The notes below the pieces were generated by a model. That model had not been told where the DNA came from. It did not search any database and worked only from the letters and a program-made list of their open reading frames with translations. The position numbers and the translations under genes are program-made. A stretch of 64,000 nt of DNA, from positions 496,001 to 560,000 of the forward strand of contig NZ_JBFEFG010000268.1 of assembly GCF_040718835.1 (NCBI RefSeq), in the 5' to 3' direction. How positions within the stretch are numbered: the stretch's first letter is position 1; each line of letters begins with the position of its first letter. The DNA is from Bremerella sp. JC817. Its GTDB lineage: Bacteria; Planctomycetota; Planctomycetia; Pirellulales; Pirellulaceae. Of this stretch, positions 27,449 to 37,166 are shown piece by piece.

Positions 27449-27909
27449 CGACCGGTTGTACAAAACCACCATCGGCCGAAGAGCGCGAGCAAAACGGCCG
27501 AAGCGATCGCAAGACCGGCGAACTTGAGGTCGGTCATCACAACTTTCAGCAACAAGTAACCATCGCCGTTCTTTAGCGCTTTCCACTGGCAGAAGTTCTC
27601 GACGTAATCGGCAACTACCGTGAAGGCTGGCACCAGATAAAAGCCCCAAGGTGCCTTGAAGAGAACCAGCAAACCGCAGAGGAAGCTTCCGTAAAGCAGC
27701 GGGAACAGCGTATCTGCGTAGAGCGTCATCTGCAGGTGCGCGGTCTTCTCGTCGTCTGTCATCCGCTTGATCGCTTCGCGGCAACCCTCGACGGTAAATG
27801 TTGAATCCAGCTGGTTCTTTGCCCCAATGTAATTCGCCGTCCAGAGCGTCATTCCGGCAAACATCGCCACCGTAAGAACCGCCAGGACGATTAGCGTAAT
27901 CTTCAGCAT
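27445..27909 (-). CDS. Small four-helix membrane protein of unknown function
   Basis: 154 residues with about four transmembrane segments: MLKITLIVLAVLTVAMFAGMTLW at the N-terminus, then DTLFPLLYGSFLCGLLVLF, PWGFYLVPAFTVVADYV and DLKFAGLAIASAVLLALF. The loop between helices 1 and 2 is soluble and carries EGCREAIKRMTDDEKTAHLQ. I do not recognise the family. Convergent with the bestrophin gene. Confidence 0.65.
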   Translation of the reverse strand: MLKITLIVLAVLTVAMFAGMTLWTANYIGAKNQLDSTFTVEGCREAIKRMTDDEKTAHLQMTLYADTLFPLLYGSFLCGLLVLFKAPWGFYLVPAFTVVADYVENFCQWKALKNGDGYLLLKVVMTDLKFAGLAIASAVLLALFGRWWFCTTGR

Positions 27910-28073
27910 GACTCGGCTTTCTCTTCATTGCCGACCGGACAGGCGGCGCTTCTCATTTCGACTGTCCTGGCGATTTATTTTGAGGTTTTCATAGACATAC
28001 ATATCCGACCTGATAGTCTGTTATGCCATGACATGATGCTGTTATGACACAAATATCATGGGGTGGCCAGCCA

Positions 28074-29126
28074 ATGAAGAACATTGTTGTGTGCTGCGAT
28101 GGAACGTCGAATGGTCTCGTAAACGACCCAACGAACGTTTTGCGATTCTACCGTTCGCTCGAGCGAAACGAAGAACAGCTTGCCTACTACGACTCGGGCG
28201 TTGGCACCTTGCCCAACCCTGGCATGCTGACCCAAAAGGGGCAACGGGCCAGTCGAATCATCGATATGGCGATCGGTTCCAGCGTCGAGAATCAGGCCTG
28301 CAAAGCCTATCGATTTCTCGTGCGTCACTGGGAACCGGGCGACCAGATCTACTTGATTGGCTTCAGCCGTGGAGCTTATGCCGTAAGAGCCCTCGCCGGG
28401 ATGCTACATAGCCTTGGTATGGCTCGCCGAGAACTGGAACACCTCGACACGCTGGGGTGGACGGTCTATTGCGAAGGAGAGTTCCGCGCGGCGGCGAATT
28501 TCCGATTTGCGTTCTCGCAAGAGGGGCGACCGCGGGTCCACTTCATGGGAGTCTGGGACACCGTGAGCGCATTTGGCAGTATTACGAACTATCGAACGCT
28601 TCCTTACACGGCCAATAACGAATCGATCGATCATATTCGCCATGCTGTCGCGTTGGACGAGCGACGGACCTGCTTTCAAGCCAACCTGTTTCGCCCCGAC
28701 AAGACGGACCAGCACCAGTCGTTCGAGGAGATCTGGTTTCCTGGTTCCCACGGCGATGTTGGCGGTGGCTACCCCGAAGAAGAAGCTGGTATCGCAAAGG
28801 CCACGCTCGAGTGGATGTATCAGGAAGCAAAGGCGGCTGGGTGTCAGCTAAAGCAAGATACGGTTGACTTCTTTCTGGGACGTAGCGATCAGAAACATCC
28901 GCAAACGAAGCCCAACATTGACGGAACAGTCCACAACTCTATCCGTGGCTTTGTTTGGAACCTGTTAGAATTCATCCCACGACGGCAATGGAATCACGAC
29001 CTGAAACCAGAGCGGATGTCGTGGTATTTCCCGAATTTATATCGCCGACGAAAAGTCCCCAAGGACGCCAAGCGATACGACCAGGTGGTGTGGCTTGACG
29101 GACCATCGGATGAGGCGACCGGCTAG
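28074..29126 (+). CDS. DUF2235 hydrolase, Tle1-like phospholipase fold
   Basis: 350 residues from the ATG at 28074 (MKNIVVCCDGTSNGLVNDPTNV); an earlier ATG at 28044 would add ten unlikely residues. The DUF2235/T6SS Tle1-type catalytic domain is clear: CCDGTSN at the start, the nucleophile GFSRGAYAVRALAGML (Ser98), and WFPGSHGDVGGGYPEEE with the Asp and His. Relatives include the phospholipase effector Tle1, but no T6SS genes, immunity gene or secretion signal are nearby, so an intracellular lipid or ester hydrolase is as likely. Convergent with the acyltransferase gene, sharing CTAG. Confidence 0.85.
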   Translation: MKNIVVCCDGTSNGLVNDPTNVLRFYRSLERNEEQLAYYDSGVGTLPNPGMLTQKGQRASRIIDMAIGSSVENQACKAYRFLVRHWEPGDQIYLIGFSRGAYAVRALAGMLHSLGMARRELEHLDTLGWTVYCEGEFRAAANFRFAFSQEGRPRVHFMGVWDTVSAFGSITNYRTLPYTANNESIDHIRHAVALDERRTCFQANLFRPDKTDQHQSFEEIWFPGSHGDVGGGYPEEEAGIAKATLEWMYQEAKAAGCQLKQDTVDFFLGRSDQKHPQTKPNIDGTVHNSIRGFVWNLLEFIPRRQWNHDLKPERMSWYFPNLYRRRKVPKDAKRYDQVVWLDGPSDEATG

Positions 29127-30073
29127 GCGGCCTGAGCGACGCGGGCCGCTTCCTTCTTTTCCTGTTCCTTGCGGCGTTTAGTAGCCGGGCGGTCGTCTTT
29201 CCAGCGGTTGTGGACCCACCAATATTGTTCCGGATCGCGGCGGACGACGCGTTCGAGCATGTCGTTGTACCACTGCGTAACTTCCTTGACCCCTTTGGCT
29301 CCGTCGCGGGCCGGGTCGTAGATGCCTTCGACGCCCATTTCAAATTGCATCGGGCCGCCAATGCGTCGCATGTAAAGGAACACGACCGGGGCGCCGCTGG
29401 TCATCGAGAAGACGCTGATCGCTTTGTGGTACGAAGCAGGTCGGTTCAAGAACTCGACCCAGCAACCCTTGGGACCGGCGTTCTGATCGCACAACAGAGC
29501 CAGCGTGCCGTTCTGTTCCAGCACCTTCTCGATGTACGGAGCACTTCCTTGTTTCGGCAGAATAATCTGACCGGTCGCGCTGCGGAACTCTTCCAGGTAC
29601 TTGTGCAGAAACGGATTGTCGAGCGGCCGAGCCACAGTGTAAGTCGGGAAGCCGAGCAAACCGGTGCAGTATCCCATCAGCTCGAAGTTGCCGAAGTGCC
29701 CCAGCAGAACGACCACCGGGCGACGTCCCAGGGCTTGTTCGATCTGCACATGAATATCGTGCATCTGGATTGACTTATGCCAGTTGGTATCGTGCAGCTT
29801 GCGTGGAGCGTGGGCGATTTCGCAAACCATCAGGCACAAGTGGTACCAGCTTCGACGGGCCAGCTTGTGGCGCTGGTCGGCGGTCAGGTCTGGGAAGGCG
29901 TGTTTCAAGTTCTGGTCGACCAGCTTGCCGCGGATCTTCAACACGTCGTTGGCGAGCCATGCCAGGAACTTCGAGGCCCGGGCACAGACCGACAAAGGCG
30001 TTGCCTGAACGACGCAGATAAAGATGCGCACAATCAGGTAAACCAGATAATCAACTACGAGCTTGGGCCTCAT
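29123..30073 (-). CDS. LpxL/HtrB-type lysophospholipid or lipid A acyltransferase
   Basis: 316 residues. An N-terminal membrane anchor (VVDYLVYLIVRIFICVVQ) is followed by the family's catalytic H-x4-E (GHFGNFE, His126 and Glu131). Further family segments are PTYTVARPLDNPFLHKYLEEFR, LALLCDQNAGPKGCWVEFLNRPASYHKA and PEQYWWVHNRWKD. These enzymes add a secondary acyl chain to lipid A at the inner membrane, which agrees with planctomycetes being diderm. The last 20 residues are Lys/Arg/Glu rich. Confidence 0.9.
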   Translation of the reverse strand: MRPKLVVDYLVYLIVRIFICVVQATPLSVCARASKFLAWLANDVLKIRGKLVDQNLKHAFPDLTADQRHKLARRSWYHLCLMVCEIAHAPRKLHDTNWHKSIQMHDIHVQIEQALGRRPVVVLLGHFGNFELMGYCTGLLGFPTYTVARPLDNPFLHKYLEEFRSATGQIILPKQGSAPYIEKVLEQNGTLALLCDQNAGPKGCWVEFLNRPASYHKAISVFSMTSGAPVVFLYMRRIGGPMQFEMGVEGIYDPARDGAKGVKEVTQWYNDMLERVVRRDPEQYWWVHNRWKDDRPATKRRKEQEKKEAARVAQAA

Positions 30074-30319
30074 TTCGCCTCCCTGCGATGCTTGGCCGAT
30101 GGGTCAAAAGGTCGGGCGTATTCTGGAGAATTCCCGACTTCCGGGAAAGACCAAAACGATCAGCAGCGACCTGTTGATTAACCCCTCCTCGGCAATCTGA
30201 TAATTCAGCGAATCCAGGCAAGGCAGGCAATCCATTTTCTGCCAAACCATGTTGGTTCTTAGCCGCCTCGAAATCATCCACGATCGAACGTCGCAACTGA
30301 ATCGCAATTTGGGCTTGTT

Positions 30320-30823
30320 TTACCCGATTGGGGACTCGCCGATCGGTAAAGAATATTCGCCCCGAACCGTCTGTTGTCGGACTGCTTCGTAGGCGACGAC
30401 CGCCGCCGAAGAGGCCAGATTCAGGCTTCGCACATCGGTCCGCATGGGGATCGAGATCGACGTGTTCTCGTTCGCTTCGACCAGTTCGCGCGGCAAGCCT
30501 TGCGACTCGCGGCCAAAGACGAAGACGTCTCCCTTTTCAAACTCAACGGTGGCGTAGCTTTGCTTGGCGGTCTTGGTTAAGTACCACTTTCGATTGGACT
30601 TAAGACGCTCTTCAATCGTTTGCCAGTTGGGAACGACCTCCCAATTGAGATGCTGCCAATAGTCCATTCCGGCACGCCGGAGCGTGGCATCGTCGACCTG
30701 AAATCCGAGCGGCTCGACCAGCCACAATTTAATACCTGTGGCGACGCACGTTCGCCCGATGTTGCCGGTGTTCGGCGGGATCTCTGGTTCCAGCAAAACG
30801 ATATGGAAGACAGGCTCGTACAT
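30320..30823 (-). CDS. trmL: tRNA (cytidine/uridine(34)-2'-O)-methyltransferase TrmL
   Basis: 167 residues from the ATG at 30821-30823 (MYEPVFHIVLLEPEIPPNTGNIGRTC). All three SPOUT motifs are present: NTGNIGRTCVATG (18-30), FVFGRESQGLPREL and ISIPMRTDVRSLNLASSAAVVAYEA. These form the deep trefoil knot that binds S-adenosylmethionine. TrmL methylates the wobble ribose of tRNA-Leu in the cytoplasm. The gene stands alone between the acyltransferase and the GH88 gene. Confidence 0.93.
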   Translation of the reverse strand: MYEPVFHIVLLEPEIPPNTGNIGRTCVATGIKLWLVEPLGFQVDDATLRRAGMDYWQHLNWEVVPNWQTIEERLKSNRKWYLTKTAKQSYATVEFEKGDVFVFGRESQGLPRELVEANENTSISIPMRTDVRSLNLASSAAVVAYEAVRQQTVRGEYSLPIGESPIG

Positions 30824-30979
30824 CGAAATTTTCAGGGTTCCTGGGTCCAATGGCTTTTCGGGCTAGATCGCGAGGACTACGATAGCGCCCAGTTGGACCG
30901 GCATTATAGCATCTCCAACCGGCGACTAACGCCTCGACCGCGTTCCTATCCCGTTTCCCCGTAAGAGTTTTTCGCCATC

Positions 30980-32095
30980 ATGTCTGACGCACGCATCGAC
31001 CAATACACGCAGGCCCTTCAATTCGCTGAAAAGCAGGTTGCCGGAACGGTGGCCCAGCATCCCGATTACTTTCCCATCTATACCGAAGAAGGGAAGTGGC
31101 GGCACGATAAGGAGTTGTGGACCGACTGGTGTGCTGGCTTTTTCGCCGGGATGATGTGGCAGTTCCATCTGCGGACCGGCGATGCGACCTGGCGCGAACG
31201 GGCCGAGCACTACTCGAAGCTGCTCGAACATCGTCAACACGACCGCGACGTGCACGACCTCGGCTTTATCTTCTTGAGCACCTATTTGCCGTGGTACAAA
31301 CTGACCGGCGACAAGCAACTGAACGATGTCCTGATCCAGGCCGGTCGCACGTTGGCGATGCGGTTTAAGGAAAAGGGACAGTATCTTCGCAGCTTTGTGT
31401 CGGACGATTCGCTGTTCATCGACATCATGATGAACGTCCCGATCATTTTTTATGCCGCCATCGAAACAGGCGATGAAGAGCTGATGCGGAAAGCGGTTGC
31501 CCACTGCCGCACGACCCGTGACAAGATTGTCCGCGAGAACGGTTCGACCGCCCATGAAGGATTGTTCGACCTCGAAACGGGCGAATTTCTGAAGGAAACT
31601 ACTCATCAGGGTCTTCGCGGCGACAGCAGTTGGGCCCGCGGCCTTTCGTGGTCGCTGTATGGCTACAGCAAAGTGTACGCCCTGACCGGTTCGGAAGAGT
31701 TCCTCGATGTGGCCGTGCGAAACGCCGACTTCTGGGTTGAAAACCTGCCCGAAGATGGGGTGCCGTTCTGGGACTTCGATGCCGATTTGTCGCAGCCAGC
31801 CCCATGGGGTGCCCAGAAAGAGACTTCGGCCGGAGCGATCGCCGCATCAGGGCTCCTCGATCTGTCGAAGCAGGTCAAAGACCCTGCCAAAGCGGCCAAA
31901 TACCGCGAAACAGCCCTGAAAACGCTCGATGCCCTGGTTCAGCCGGAATACTTGGCCATCAACGACGAAGGCTGGGAAGGGATCCTCAAACATGGGGTGT
32001 ATCACACCGAAAAAGACCTGGGCGTCGACGAATCGGTGATGTTCGGCGAGTACTTCTTTGTCGAAGCGTTGACCAAGGTCGTTCGCGAAAATTAG
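30980..32095 (+). CDS. Glycoside hydrolase family 88 (unsaturated glucuronyl hydrolase)
   Basis: 371 residues. The two catalytic aspartates of the family sit at Asp93 (VHDLGFIF) and Asp148 (SLFIDIMMN), with the usual spacing. [18 protein letters not shown] and AAPWG...[15 protein letters not shown] also match the (alpha/alpha)6 barrel. There is no signal peptide, so it probably acts in the cytoplasm on imported unsaturated uronic-acid oligosaccharides made by polysaccharide lyases. No lyase is in the window. Confidence 0.9.
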   Translation: MSDARIDQYTQALQFAEKQVAGTVAQHPDYFPIYTEEGKWRHDKELWTDWCAGFFAGMMWQFHLRTGDATWRERAEHYSKLLEHRQHDRDVHDLGFIFLSTYLPWYKLTGDKQLNDVLIQAGRTLAMRFKEKGQYLRSFVSDDSLFIDIMMNVPIIFYAAIETGDEELMRKAVAHCRTTRDKIVRENGSTAHEGLFDLETGEFLKETTHQGLRGDSSWARGLSWSLYGYSKVYALTGSEEFLDVAVRNADFWVENLPEDGVPFWDFDADLSQPAPWGAQKETSAGAIAASGLLDLSKQVKDPAKAAKYRETALKTLDALVQPEYLAINDEGWEGILKHGVYHTEKDLGVDESVMFGEYFFVEALTKVVREN

Positions 32096-32187
32096 CGAAC
32101 TCTTCACGCGCAATCGAAAAGCAAGTGAAATCGTGATGTTGTCAAAACTTCCCCGGTTAGAGAGAATAGGGCAAAAGTCTTTCAACC

Positions 32188-33345
32188 GTGGAGTTTACAA
32201 CGTTGGAAATCGAGCGCAATCCGACGCGTAGCGTGAAAATCGGCAGTGTGACCATCGGCAACGGCAATCCAATTGCCGTGCAGAGCATGACTGCCACCAA
32301 GACCCAGGACATCGATGCCACCGTTGCCCAGGTAATCGACCTGGAAAAGGCAGGCGCCGACGTGATCCGCATTGCGGTCGACAACAAGAAGGATGCCGAA
32401 GCGTTGGCCGAAATTCGGCGGCAGACTTCCGGCAATCTTTCGGTCGACCTGCAAGAGAATTATCGGCTGGCCGAACTGGTCGCTCCGCACGTCGACAAGA
32501 TCCGCTACAACCCTGGGCATCTCTATCACCACGAGCGCGAAAAGCCGTGGCAAGAGAAAGTCGAGTACATCATTGGCGTCGCCAAAGATAACGACTGCGC
32601 CGTTCGCATCGGGGTGAACTGCGGCAGTGTCGATCCCGAAAAGCTCGCTCTGTACGAAAAAGAAGACTCGATCACGCCGATGCTCGAGAGTGCCTGGGAG
32701 CACTGCGATCTGGTCGACGGCTTGGACTTCCATCGCTACTGCGTTTCGCTGAAGGATAGCGATCCGCAAAAGGTGATTCAGGTCAATCGCCGCTTCGCCG
32801 AGAAGCGACCTGACGTGCCGATTCACCTCGGCGTGACCGAAGCTGGCATGCCGCCCGATGGCATCATCAAGACGCGTATCGCCTTCGAGCAGTTGATCGG
32901 TACCGGCATTGGCGACACGCTCCGTGTTTCGCTGACCGTTCCCAACTCGCGAAAAGGGGAAGAGATCGAAGCGGGTCGCAAGATCCTCGACGACATCAAG
33001 GCGGGTCGCGTTCGCACCGTGCTCGATTACGGTTTGCAAACGCTCAACATCATCAGCTGCCCCAGTTGCTCGCGTGTCGAGAACGAAGCGTTCGTCGACC
33101 TGGCTGCGAAGGTGAAAGATCTGACCGCCTACGCCAAAGACCATAAGATCACCATCGCGGTCATGGGTTGCCGTGTGAACGGCCCGGGCGAGACCGACGA
33201 CGCCGACCTTGGCCTGTGGTGTGGTCCGAACTATGTGAATCTGAAAAAGGGAGGCGAGCCTCTGGGCGCCTTCGGTTACGACGAAGTCCTCGTTCGCTTG
33301 AAGGACGAGCTCGACCAGCTAATCGCTACCCAAACGGTTGGCTGA
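32188..33345 (+). CDS. ispG: 4-hydroxy-3-methylbut-2-en-1-yl diphosphate synthase
   Basis: 385 residues from a GTG start (32188-32190). The TIM-barrel half opens [24 protein letters not shown] and the C-terminal half holds the [4Fe-4S] cysteines ISCPSCSR and [10 protein letters not shown]. This is the compact bacterial form without the plant insert. IspG carries out the penultimate step of the MEP isoprenoid pathway, reducing MEcPP to HMBPP. It stands alone here; no other MEP gene is nearby. Confidence 0.96.
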   Translation: MEFTTLEIERNPTRSVKIGSVTIGNGNPIAVQSMTATKTQDIDATVAQVIDLEKAGADVIRIAVDNKKDAEALAEIRRQTSGNLSVDLQENYRLAELVAPHVDKIRYNPGHLYHHEREKPWQEKVEYIIGVAKDNDCAVRIGVNCGSVDPEKLALYEKEDSITPMLESAWEHCDLVDGLDFHRYCVSLKDSDPQKVIQVNRRFAEKRPDVPIHLGVTEAGMPPDGIIKTRIAFEQLIGTGIGDTLRVSLTVPNSRKGEEIEAGRKILDDIKAGRVRTVLDYGLQTLNIISCPSCSRVENEAFVDLAAKVKDLTAYAKDHKITIAVMGCRVNGPGETDDADLGLWCGPNYVNLKKGGEPLGAFGYDEVLVRLKDELDQLIATQTVG

Positions 33346-33374
33346 ACCTCGCCGCAACTTGCTAAGGACCACGG

Positions 33375-34199
33375 ATGGCCTGCCACGCTTCACCTGCCGC
33401 ACCTCGAACAGGATTTCTGATCCTGCTGGGCGCCTGCTTCGCGCTGGGGTGCACGATGTGGAGCAATCGGCTGAACGCTCCTCTGCCAGAATTCGTCGAT
33501 GACGTTCCGCTGCAGATCGAAGCCGATTTCGATCTGCACGACGACAGCCAGGTGCTGCAGGAAGTTCGCAACCTGAAGATGGAACTCCGCGACGATTTGG
33601 GGATTCCGTTCTCGAACAATAAAATCCACGTCCGCATCTTCCGCGATTCTGACAACTTCGCGAACTTCACCCGGGTTCACTTCCCACAGCTTGGTGGGCG
33701 TCGGGCTTTGTTCGTCGTCGAACGAGGTGAATATTATGTCTACGCGACCTGGTCTGATCATGTCCTCTCCGACCTGCGGCACGAGCTGACGCATGCCTAT
33801 CTGAATTCGTCGGTCGGTACGCTTCCGCTCTGGCTCGACGAAGGGCTGGCGGAATACTACGAAGTCGCTGGCGTACGAGGCCGACTCAATCGCGAACACC
33901 TTCCTTGGCTGTCCGATGGTTTGCAGCGCGGTACCTGGCAGCCGAATTTGGAACGCCTCGCGACGATTGCCAAGCCAGAACAGATGACCGCCAACGACTA
34001 TGCCGAATCGTGGTTGTGGGTTCACTTTCTGATGCAGAACCAACGCAGCCCGATCATTCGCGATTACCTGGTTGCCCGCCGCGACAAGCAGATTGTCGAT
34101 CCGATTCCACTTGCCATCCGCACCACCATTCCGACCGCGGAAACAAAGCTCGCGACGCATGTTGCCAGGATCCAGCCTGCCGATCGGCCTCGGCTGTAA
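33375..34199 (+). CDS. Lipoprotein gluzincin metallopeptidase-like protein (DUF1570-like)
   Basis: 274 residues. The signal peptide ends at a lipobox ALGC (Cys26). The zinc-peptidase pattern is HELTH at 136-140 (LRHELTHAYLNSS) followed 16 residues on by WLDEGLAEYYE, the third-ligand motif of gluzincins and of the DUF1570 family common in planctomycetes. It is anchored outside the cytoplasm and is probably a peptidase, although no substrate is known. It starts 29 bases after ispG and may be co-transcribed. Confidence 0.8.
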   Translation: MACHASPAAPRTGFLILLGACFALGCTMWSNRLNAPLPEFVDDVPLQIEADFDLHDDSQVLQEVRNLKMELRDDLGIPFSNNKIHVRIFRDSDNFANFTRVHFPQLGGRRALFVVERGEYYVYATWSDHVLSDLRHELTHAYLNSSVGTLPLWLDEGLAEYYEVAGVRGRLNREHLPWLSDGLQRGTWQPNLERLATIAKPEQMTANDYAESWLWVHFLMQNQRSPIIRDYLVARRDKQIVDPIPLAIRTTIPTAETKLATHVARIQPADRPRL

Positions 34200-34271
34200 C
34201 GTTTAGCCAATCGACGGCATTCGTTTCAGGTGCGATCCTTATCCGACCCACTTTTTTCTATGGTAACCGCC

Positions 34272-35240
34272 ATGCCGATCCGCGCCGCCACGGTTCAGTT
34301 TCAACATGCCCCCGGCGATAAAGCCGCGAACCTGAAAACCGTCCAACAGTTCGCTCTGCAGGCGGCCAGTGACGGCGTGCAATTGATCACGTTCCCCGAG
34401 ATGTGTCTGACCGGGTATTGGCATGTCCGGAATCTTGATCGCGACGGCGTCGAGGCCCTCGCCGAAACGGTACCCGACGGTTCCAGCAGTGCGGCGCTGG
34501 CGAACTTATCGCAGCAGACCAACATGGTGATCGGGGCAGGCCTGATCGAACGTGCCGCCGATGGCCAGCTTTACAACACCTATGTTGTTGCCATGCCCGA
34601 TGGCAAGATCGCTTCGCATCGGAAGCTGCACTGTTTCGTCAGCTCGCATATGAGCAGCGGCGACCGCTTCACCGTTTTCGATTCGCCCCTGGGCTGCAAG
34701 CTGGGCGTGCTGATCTGCTGGGACAACAACCTGGTCGAGAACGCTCGGGCCACGGCGCTTTTGGGAGCCGATATTTTGCTCGCCCCGCATCAGACCGGCG
34801 GGACGGCGTCGCGAAGTCCCTTTGCCATGGGGCGAATTGAACCTGAAGTCTGGCAGCAGCGACACACCGATCCCGAGCGATTGGTGGCCGAGGTTAACGG
34901 TCCGAAGGGGCGCGAGTGGATCTTGCGTTGGCTTCCCGCTCGGGCCCACGATAATGGCATGTTCGTGCTGTTCAGCAACGGCATCGGTCTCGACGACGAC
35001 GAAGTCCGCACTGGCAACGCGATGATTCTCGATTGCTACGGTCGCATCATTGCGGAAGCTTCCCAGCCGGAAGATTGCCGGGTGACAGCTGACCTCGATC
35101 TCGATTTGCTTGACAAGTGCACCGGTCGCCGTTGGATTCGTGGGCGCCGGCCCGAGCTATACGGAATTCTGACCGAGCCTCAGGCCGAAAACCTGCCCCC
35201 GCGCGAAGCACGTTTTTCGGAAGCCTCGACGCGCAAGTAA
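34272..35240 (+). CDS. Carbon-nitrogen hydrolase (nitrilase superfamily)
   Basis: 322 residues from the ATG at 34272 (MPIRAATVQFQHAPGDKAANL); an ATG four codons upstream is possible and neither has a ribosome site. The Glu-Lys-Cys triad is complete: Glu43 (FPEMCLTGY), Lys118 (SHRKLHCF) and Cys149 (LICWDNNLVENAR). The family includes amidases, N-carbamoyl hydrolases and nitrilases; the specificity here is unknown. Cytoplasmic, not linked to a known pathway in the window. Confidence 0.9.
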   Translation: MPIRAATVQFQHAPGDKAANLKTVQQFALQAASDGVQLITFPEMCLTGYWHVRNLDRDGVEALAETVPDGSSSAALANLSQQTNMVIGAGLIERAADGQLYNTYVVAMPDGKIASHRKLHCFVSSHMSSGDRFTVFDSPLGCKLGVLICWDNNLVENARATALLGADILLAPHQTGGTASRSPFAMGRIEPEVWQQRHTDPERLVAEVNGPKGREWILRWLPARAHDNGMFVLFSNGIGLDDDEVRTGNAMILDCYGRIIAEASQPEDCRVTADLDLDLLDKCTGRRWIRGRRPELYGILTEPQAENLPPREARFSEASTRK

Positions 35241-35413
35241 CGTCGACGATTCTCTTCGCCGCGCAATTCTCTGCAACGCCACCGCAAGATTGTGGAAGAT
35301 GCCCTTGCTGCGAACGCCTACCATGACCTCGTCACACTTCAACAGAAGGAGTCGACGAACGGGTCGCAGGTTGTGTGGTCGATTCGGCGTCGTCTTCGGG
35401 AAAGGGAACTTTC

Positions 35414-36367
35414 GTGAACGCAGCGTCCGTGAATCAATCCATCGAATCGTTCGATGTCGTCGTCGTCGGAGCAGGCCCCGGTGGCCTGAGCGCCGCCTTG
35501 GTCCTGGGGCGAGCTTGCAGAAAAGTGCTGATCTGCGATGGCAGCCCAGGACGAAACGCTCCGGCGGAAGGAGTCCACGGTTTCTTCACCCAAGACGGAA
35601 CGCCCCCCAGCGAACTGCGGCGGCTGGGTCGCGAGCAGCTTCAGCCATACGACGTGACATACCGGGAAGTCCTGGTCGACACCGCCCAGGACACCGACGA
35701 TGGCTTTCTCGTTTCGCTGCGATCCGGAAGCCAGGTCGTTTGCCGCAAGTTGATCGTGGCGACCGGCATCGTGGACGAGCTGCCAAAACTGAATGGCCTG
35801 GACGAGATCTGGGGATCGACCGCGATCCTTTGTCCTTATTGCCATGGCTGGGAATTCCGCGGAAAACCATGGGCCTTCATGGCCCCGCCTGAGTTCTTGA
35901 TCGAGTCAGCGACGCTGCTTGGCGGCTGGACCGATCAGTTGACTTACGTCACCAACGGCAACGGTACCATCGCTGAAGCTGATCGCCGCTGGCTGACCGA
36001 ACGTTCGATCGCCATCCGGGAAGAACCGATCGCACAGCTCGTTTCCCAAAGCGGTCAACTCACTTCGATCGAGTTTGAAACGGGTCCCGCGGTTGACTGT
36101 TCGATCCTGCAGTTCCGGGCACCATTCCATCAGCGATCTTCGCTGGCGAAAGATCTCGGATGCACGATCATCGCCGAAGGCCCGATGGCAGGCATGGTGA
36201 AGACCGAGCCGACCGGAGCGACCGAGGTGCCAGGGCTTTTCATCGTAGGAGACGCCGCCGCCGGACCACCAAGCGTCGCGGCTGCGGCCGCAGAAGGTGC
36301 GTTCGCCGCGGCCGTTGCGAATCGGTTTATGTTGGCGGAAGAGGCCGCGCAAGTTCGCCCGGCGTGA
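35414..36367 (+). CDS. FAD-dependent NAD(P) oxidoreductase, thioredoxin-reductase-like
   Basis: 317 residues from a GTG at 35414 with AAAGGGAA upstream. The FAD-binding GAGPGG (19-24) lies in FDVVVVGAGPGGLSAALVLGRACRKVLICDG, followed by GVHGFFTQDGTPPSELRRLGREQ, VATGIVDELP and CPYCHGWE with the redox CxxC at 140-143. The second FAD motif is LFIVGDAAAGPPSVAAAAAEGAFAA. This is the short thioredoxin-reductase-like group whose physiological acceptor is often unknown. Its end overlaps the convergent AraC regulator by 41 bases. Confidence 0.88.
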   Translation: MNAASVNQSIESFDVVVVGAGPGGLSAALVLGRACRKVLICDGSPGRNAPAEGVHGFFTQDGTPPSELRRLGREQLQPYDVTYREVLVDTAQDTDDGFLVSLRSGSQVVCRKLIVATGIVDELPKLNGLDEIWGSTAILCPYCHGWEFRGKPWAFMAPPEFLIESATLLGGWTDQLTYVTNGNGTIAEADRRWLTERSIAIREEPIAQLVSQSGQLTSIEFETGPAVDCSILQFRAPFHQRSSLAKDLGCTIIAEGPMAGMVKTEPTGATEVPGLFIVGDAAAGPPSVAAAAAEGAFAAAVANRFMLAEEAAQVRPA

Positions 36368-37166
36368 CCCCCAACAGGTTTCGCACATGTTGATGCAAAT
36401 GGCTTTGACTGGAAAAGCCGACCGTCAGTGCGGTCTCAGTGATTCCGATGCCGCGCTGCAGCATCTCCTTCGCACGCACGACGCGGCATTGAATCACATA
36501 CTGTCGCGGCGTTAGCCCGGTCGCGGCCCGAAACTTCCGCAGAAAGTGATGCGAGCTCAAGCTCGTGCGTGCGGCAAGCTCTTCCAACGAAAGCTTTTCG
36601 GCGAGGTGCGTGTCGATGTAACGTAGCACGTCGTCGAGATCATCCTGGCTTAGCTCGGTGATCGATCGAGTCGGCGCGGAAAAGTCGGCGTACTCGCGTA
36701 GCAAATGGACGGCTAGCGCCGTGCCGAGCGATTCCGACAGAACGGGACATTCGCTACCAACATCTTCAGCAAGCTTCTCGGCGAGCGTTTCCAGAAAGGG
36801 GTCACGCGTGCCAACCATCGGCCGCAACTGAAATCCAGTTCGCCCCGTTTGTCGACTCACGCGATCGACCAAAGATCGGCTCAGACGAACCGAGATCGCG
36901 TCGAATGGATCGGTTGCCGTGACGCTGGTCGGAACGTTCGCCGGACAGATGACGAGTTCACCTTTCGATAGCGACTTGGCAGACCGCGCCTCGTTGTTAA
37001 CCAACCAGGACAAACTTCGCGGAGCCGACAGCAGTAACGTCACCTGGTGGAAGTCGTGGGCGTGCCGCAGTCCCTGGTAGAAACGGACCGTCTTGGCCGA
37101 GCCTTGCATGACATATGTGCTGACCTGACCAGTATCTTGAGGCAATCGAACCAACGCTACCGACAT
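36327..37166 (-). CDS. AraC-family transcriptional regulator
   Basis: 279 residues from the ATG at 37164-37166 (MSVALVRLPQDTGQ), with GGGAGAAGAG just upstream. The N-terminal half is a cupin-like sensor (HAHDFHQVTLLLSAPRSLSWLV). The C-terminal 100 residues are a classical AraC HTH pair: LDDVLRYIDTHLAEKLSLEELAARTSLSSHHFLRKFRAATGLTPRQYV and ITETALTVGFSSQSHLHQHVRNLLGVTPGELAR. The 41-base 3' overlap with the convergent flavoprotein gene means their transcripts run antisense to each other at the ends. Confidence 0.9.
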   Translation of the reverse strand: MSVALVRLPQDTGQVSTYVMQGSAKTVRFYQGLRHAHDFHQVTLLLSAPRSLSWLVNNEARSAKSLSKGELVICPANVPTSVTATDPFDAISVRLSRSLVDRVSRQTGRTGFQLRPMVGTRDPFLETLAEKLAEDVGSECPVLSESLGTALAVHLLREYADFSAPTRSITELSQDDLDDVLRYIDTHLAEKLSLEELAARTSLSSHHFLRKFRAATGLTPRQYVIQCRVVRAKEMLQRGIGITETALTVGFSSQSHLHQHVRNLLGVTPGELARPLPPT

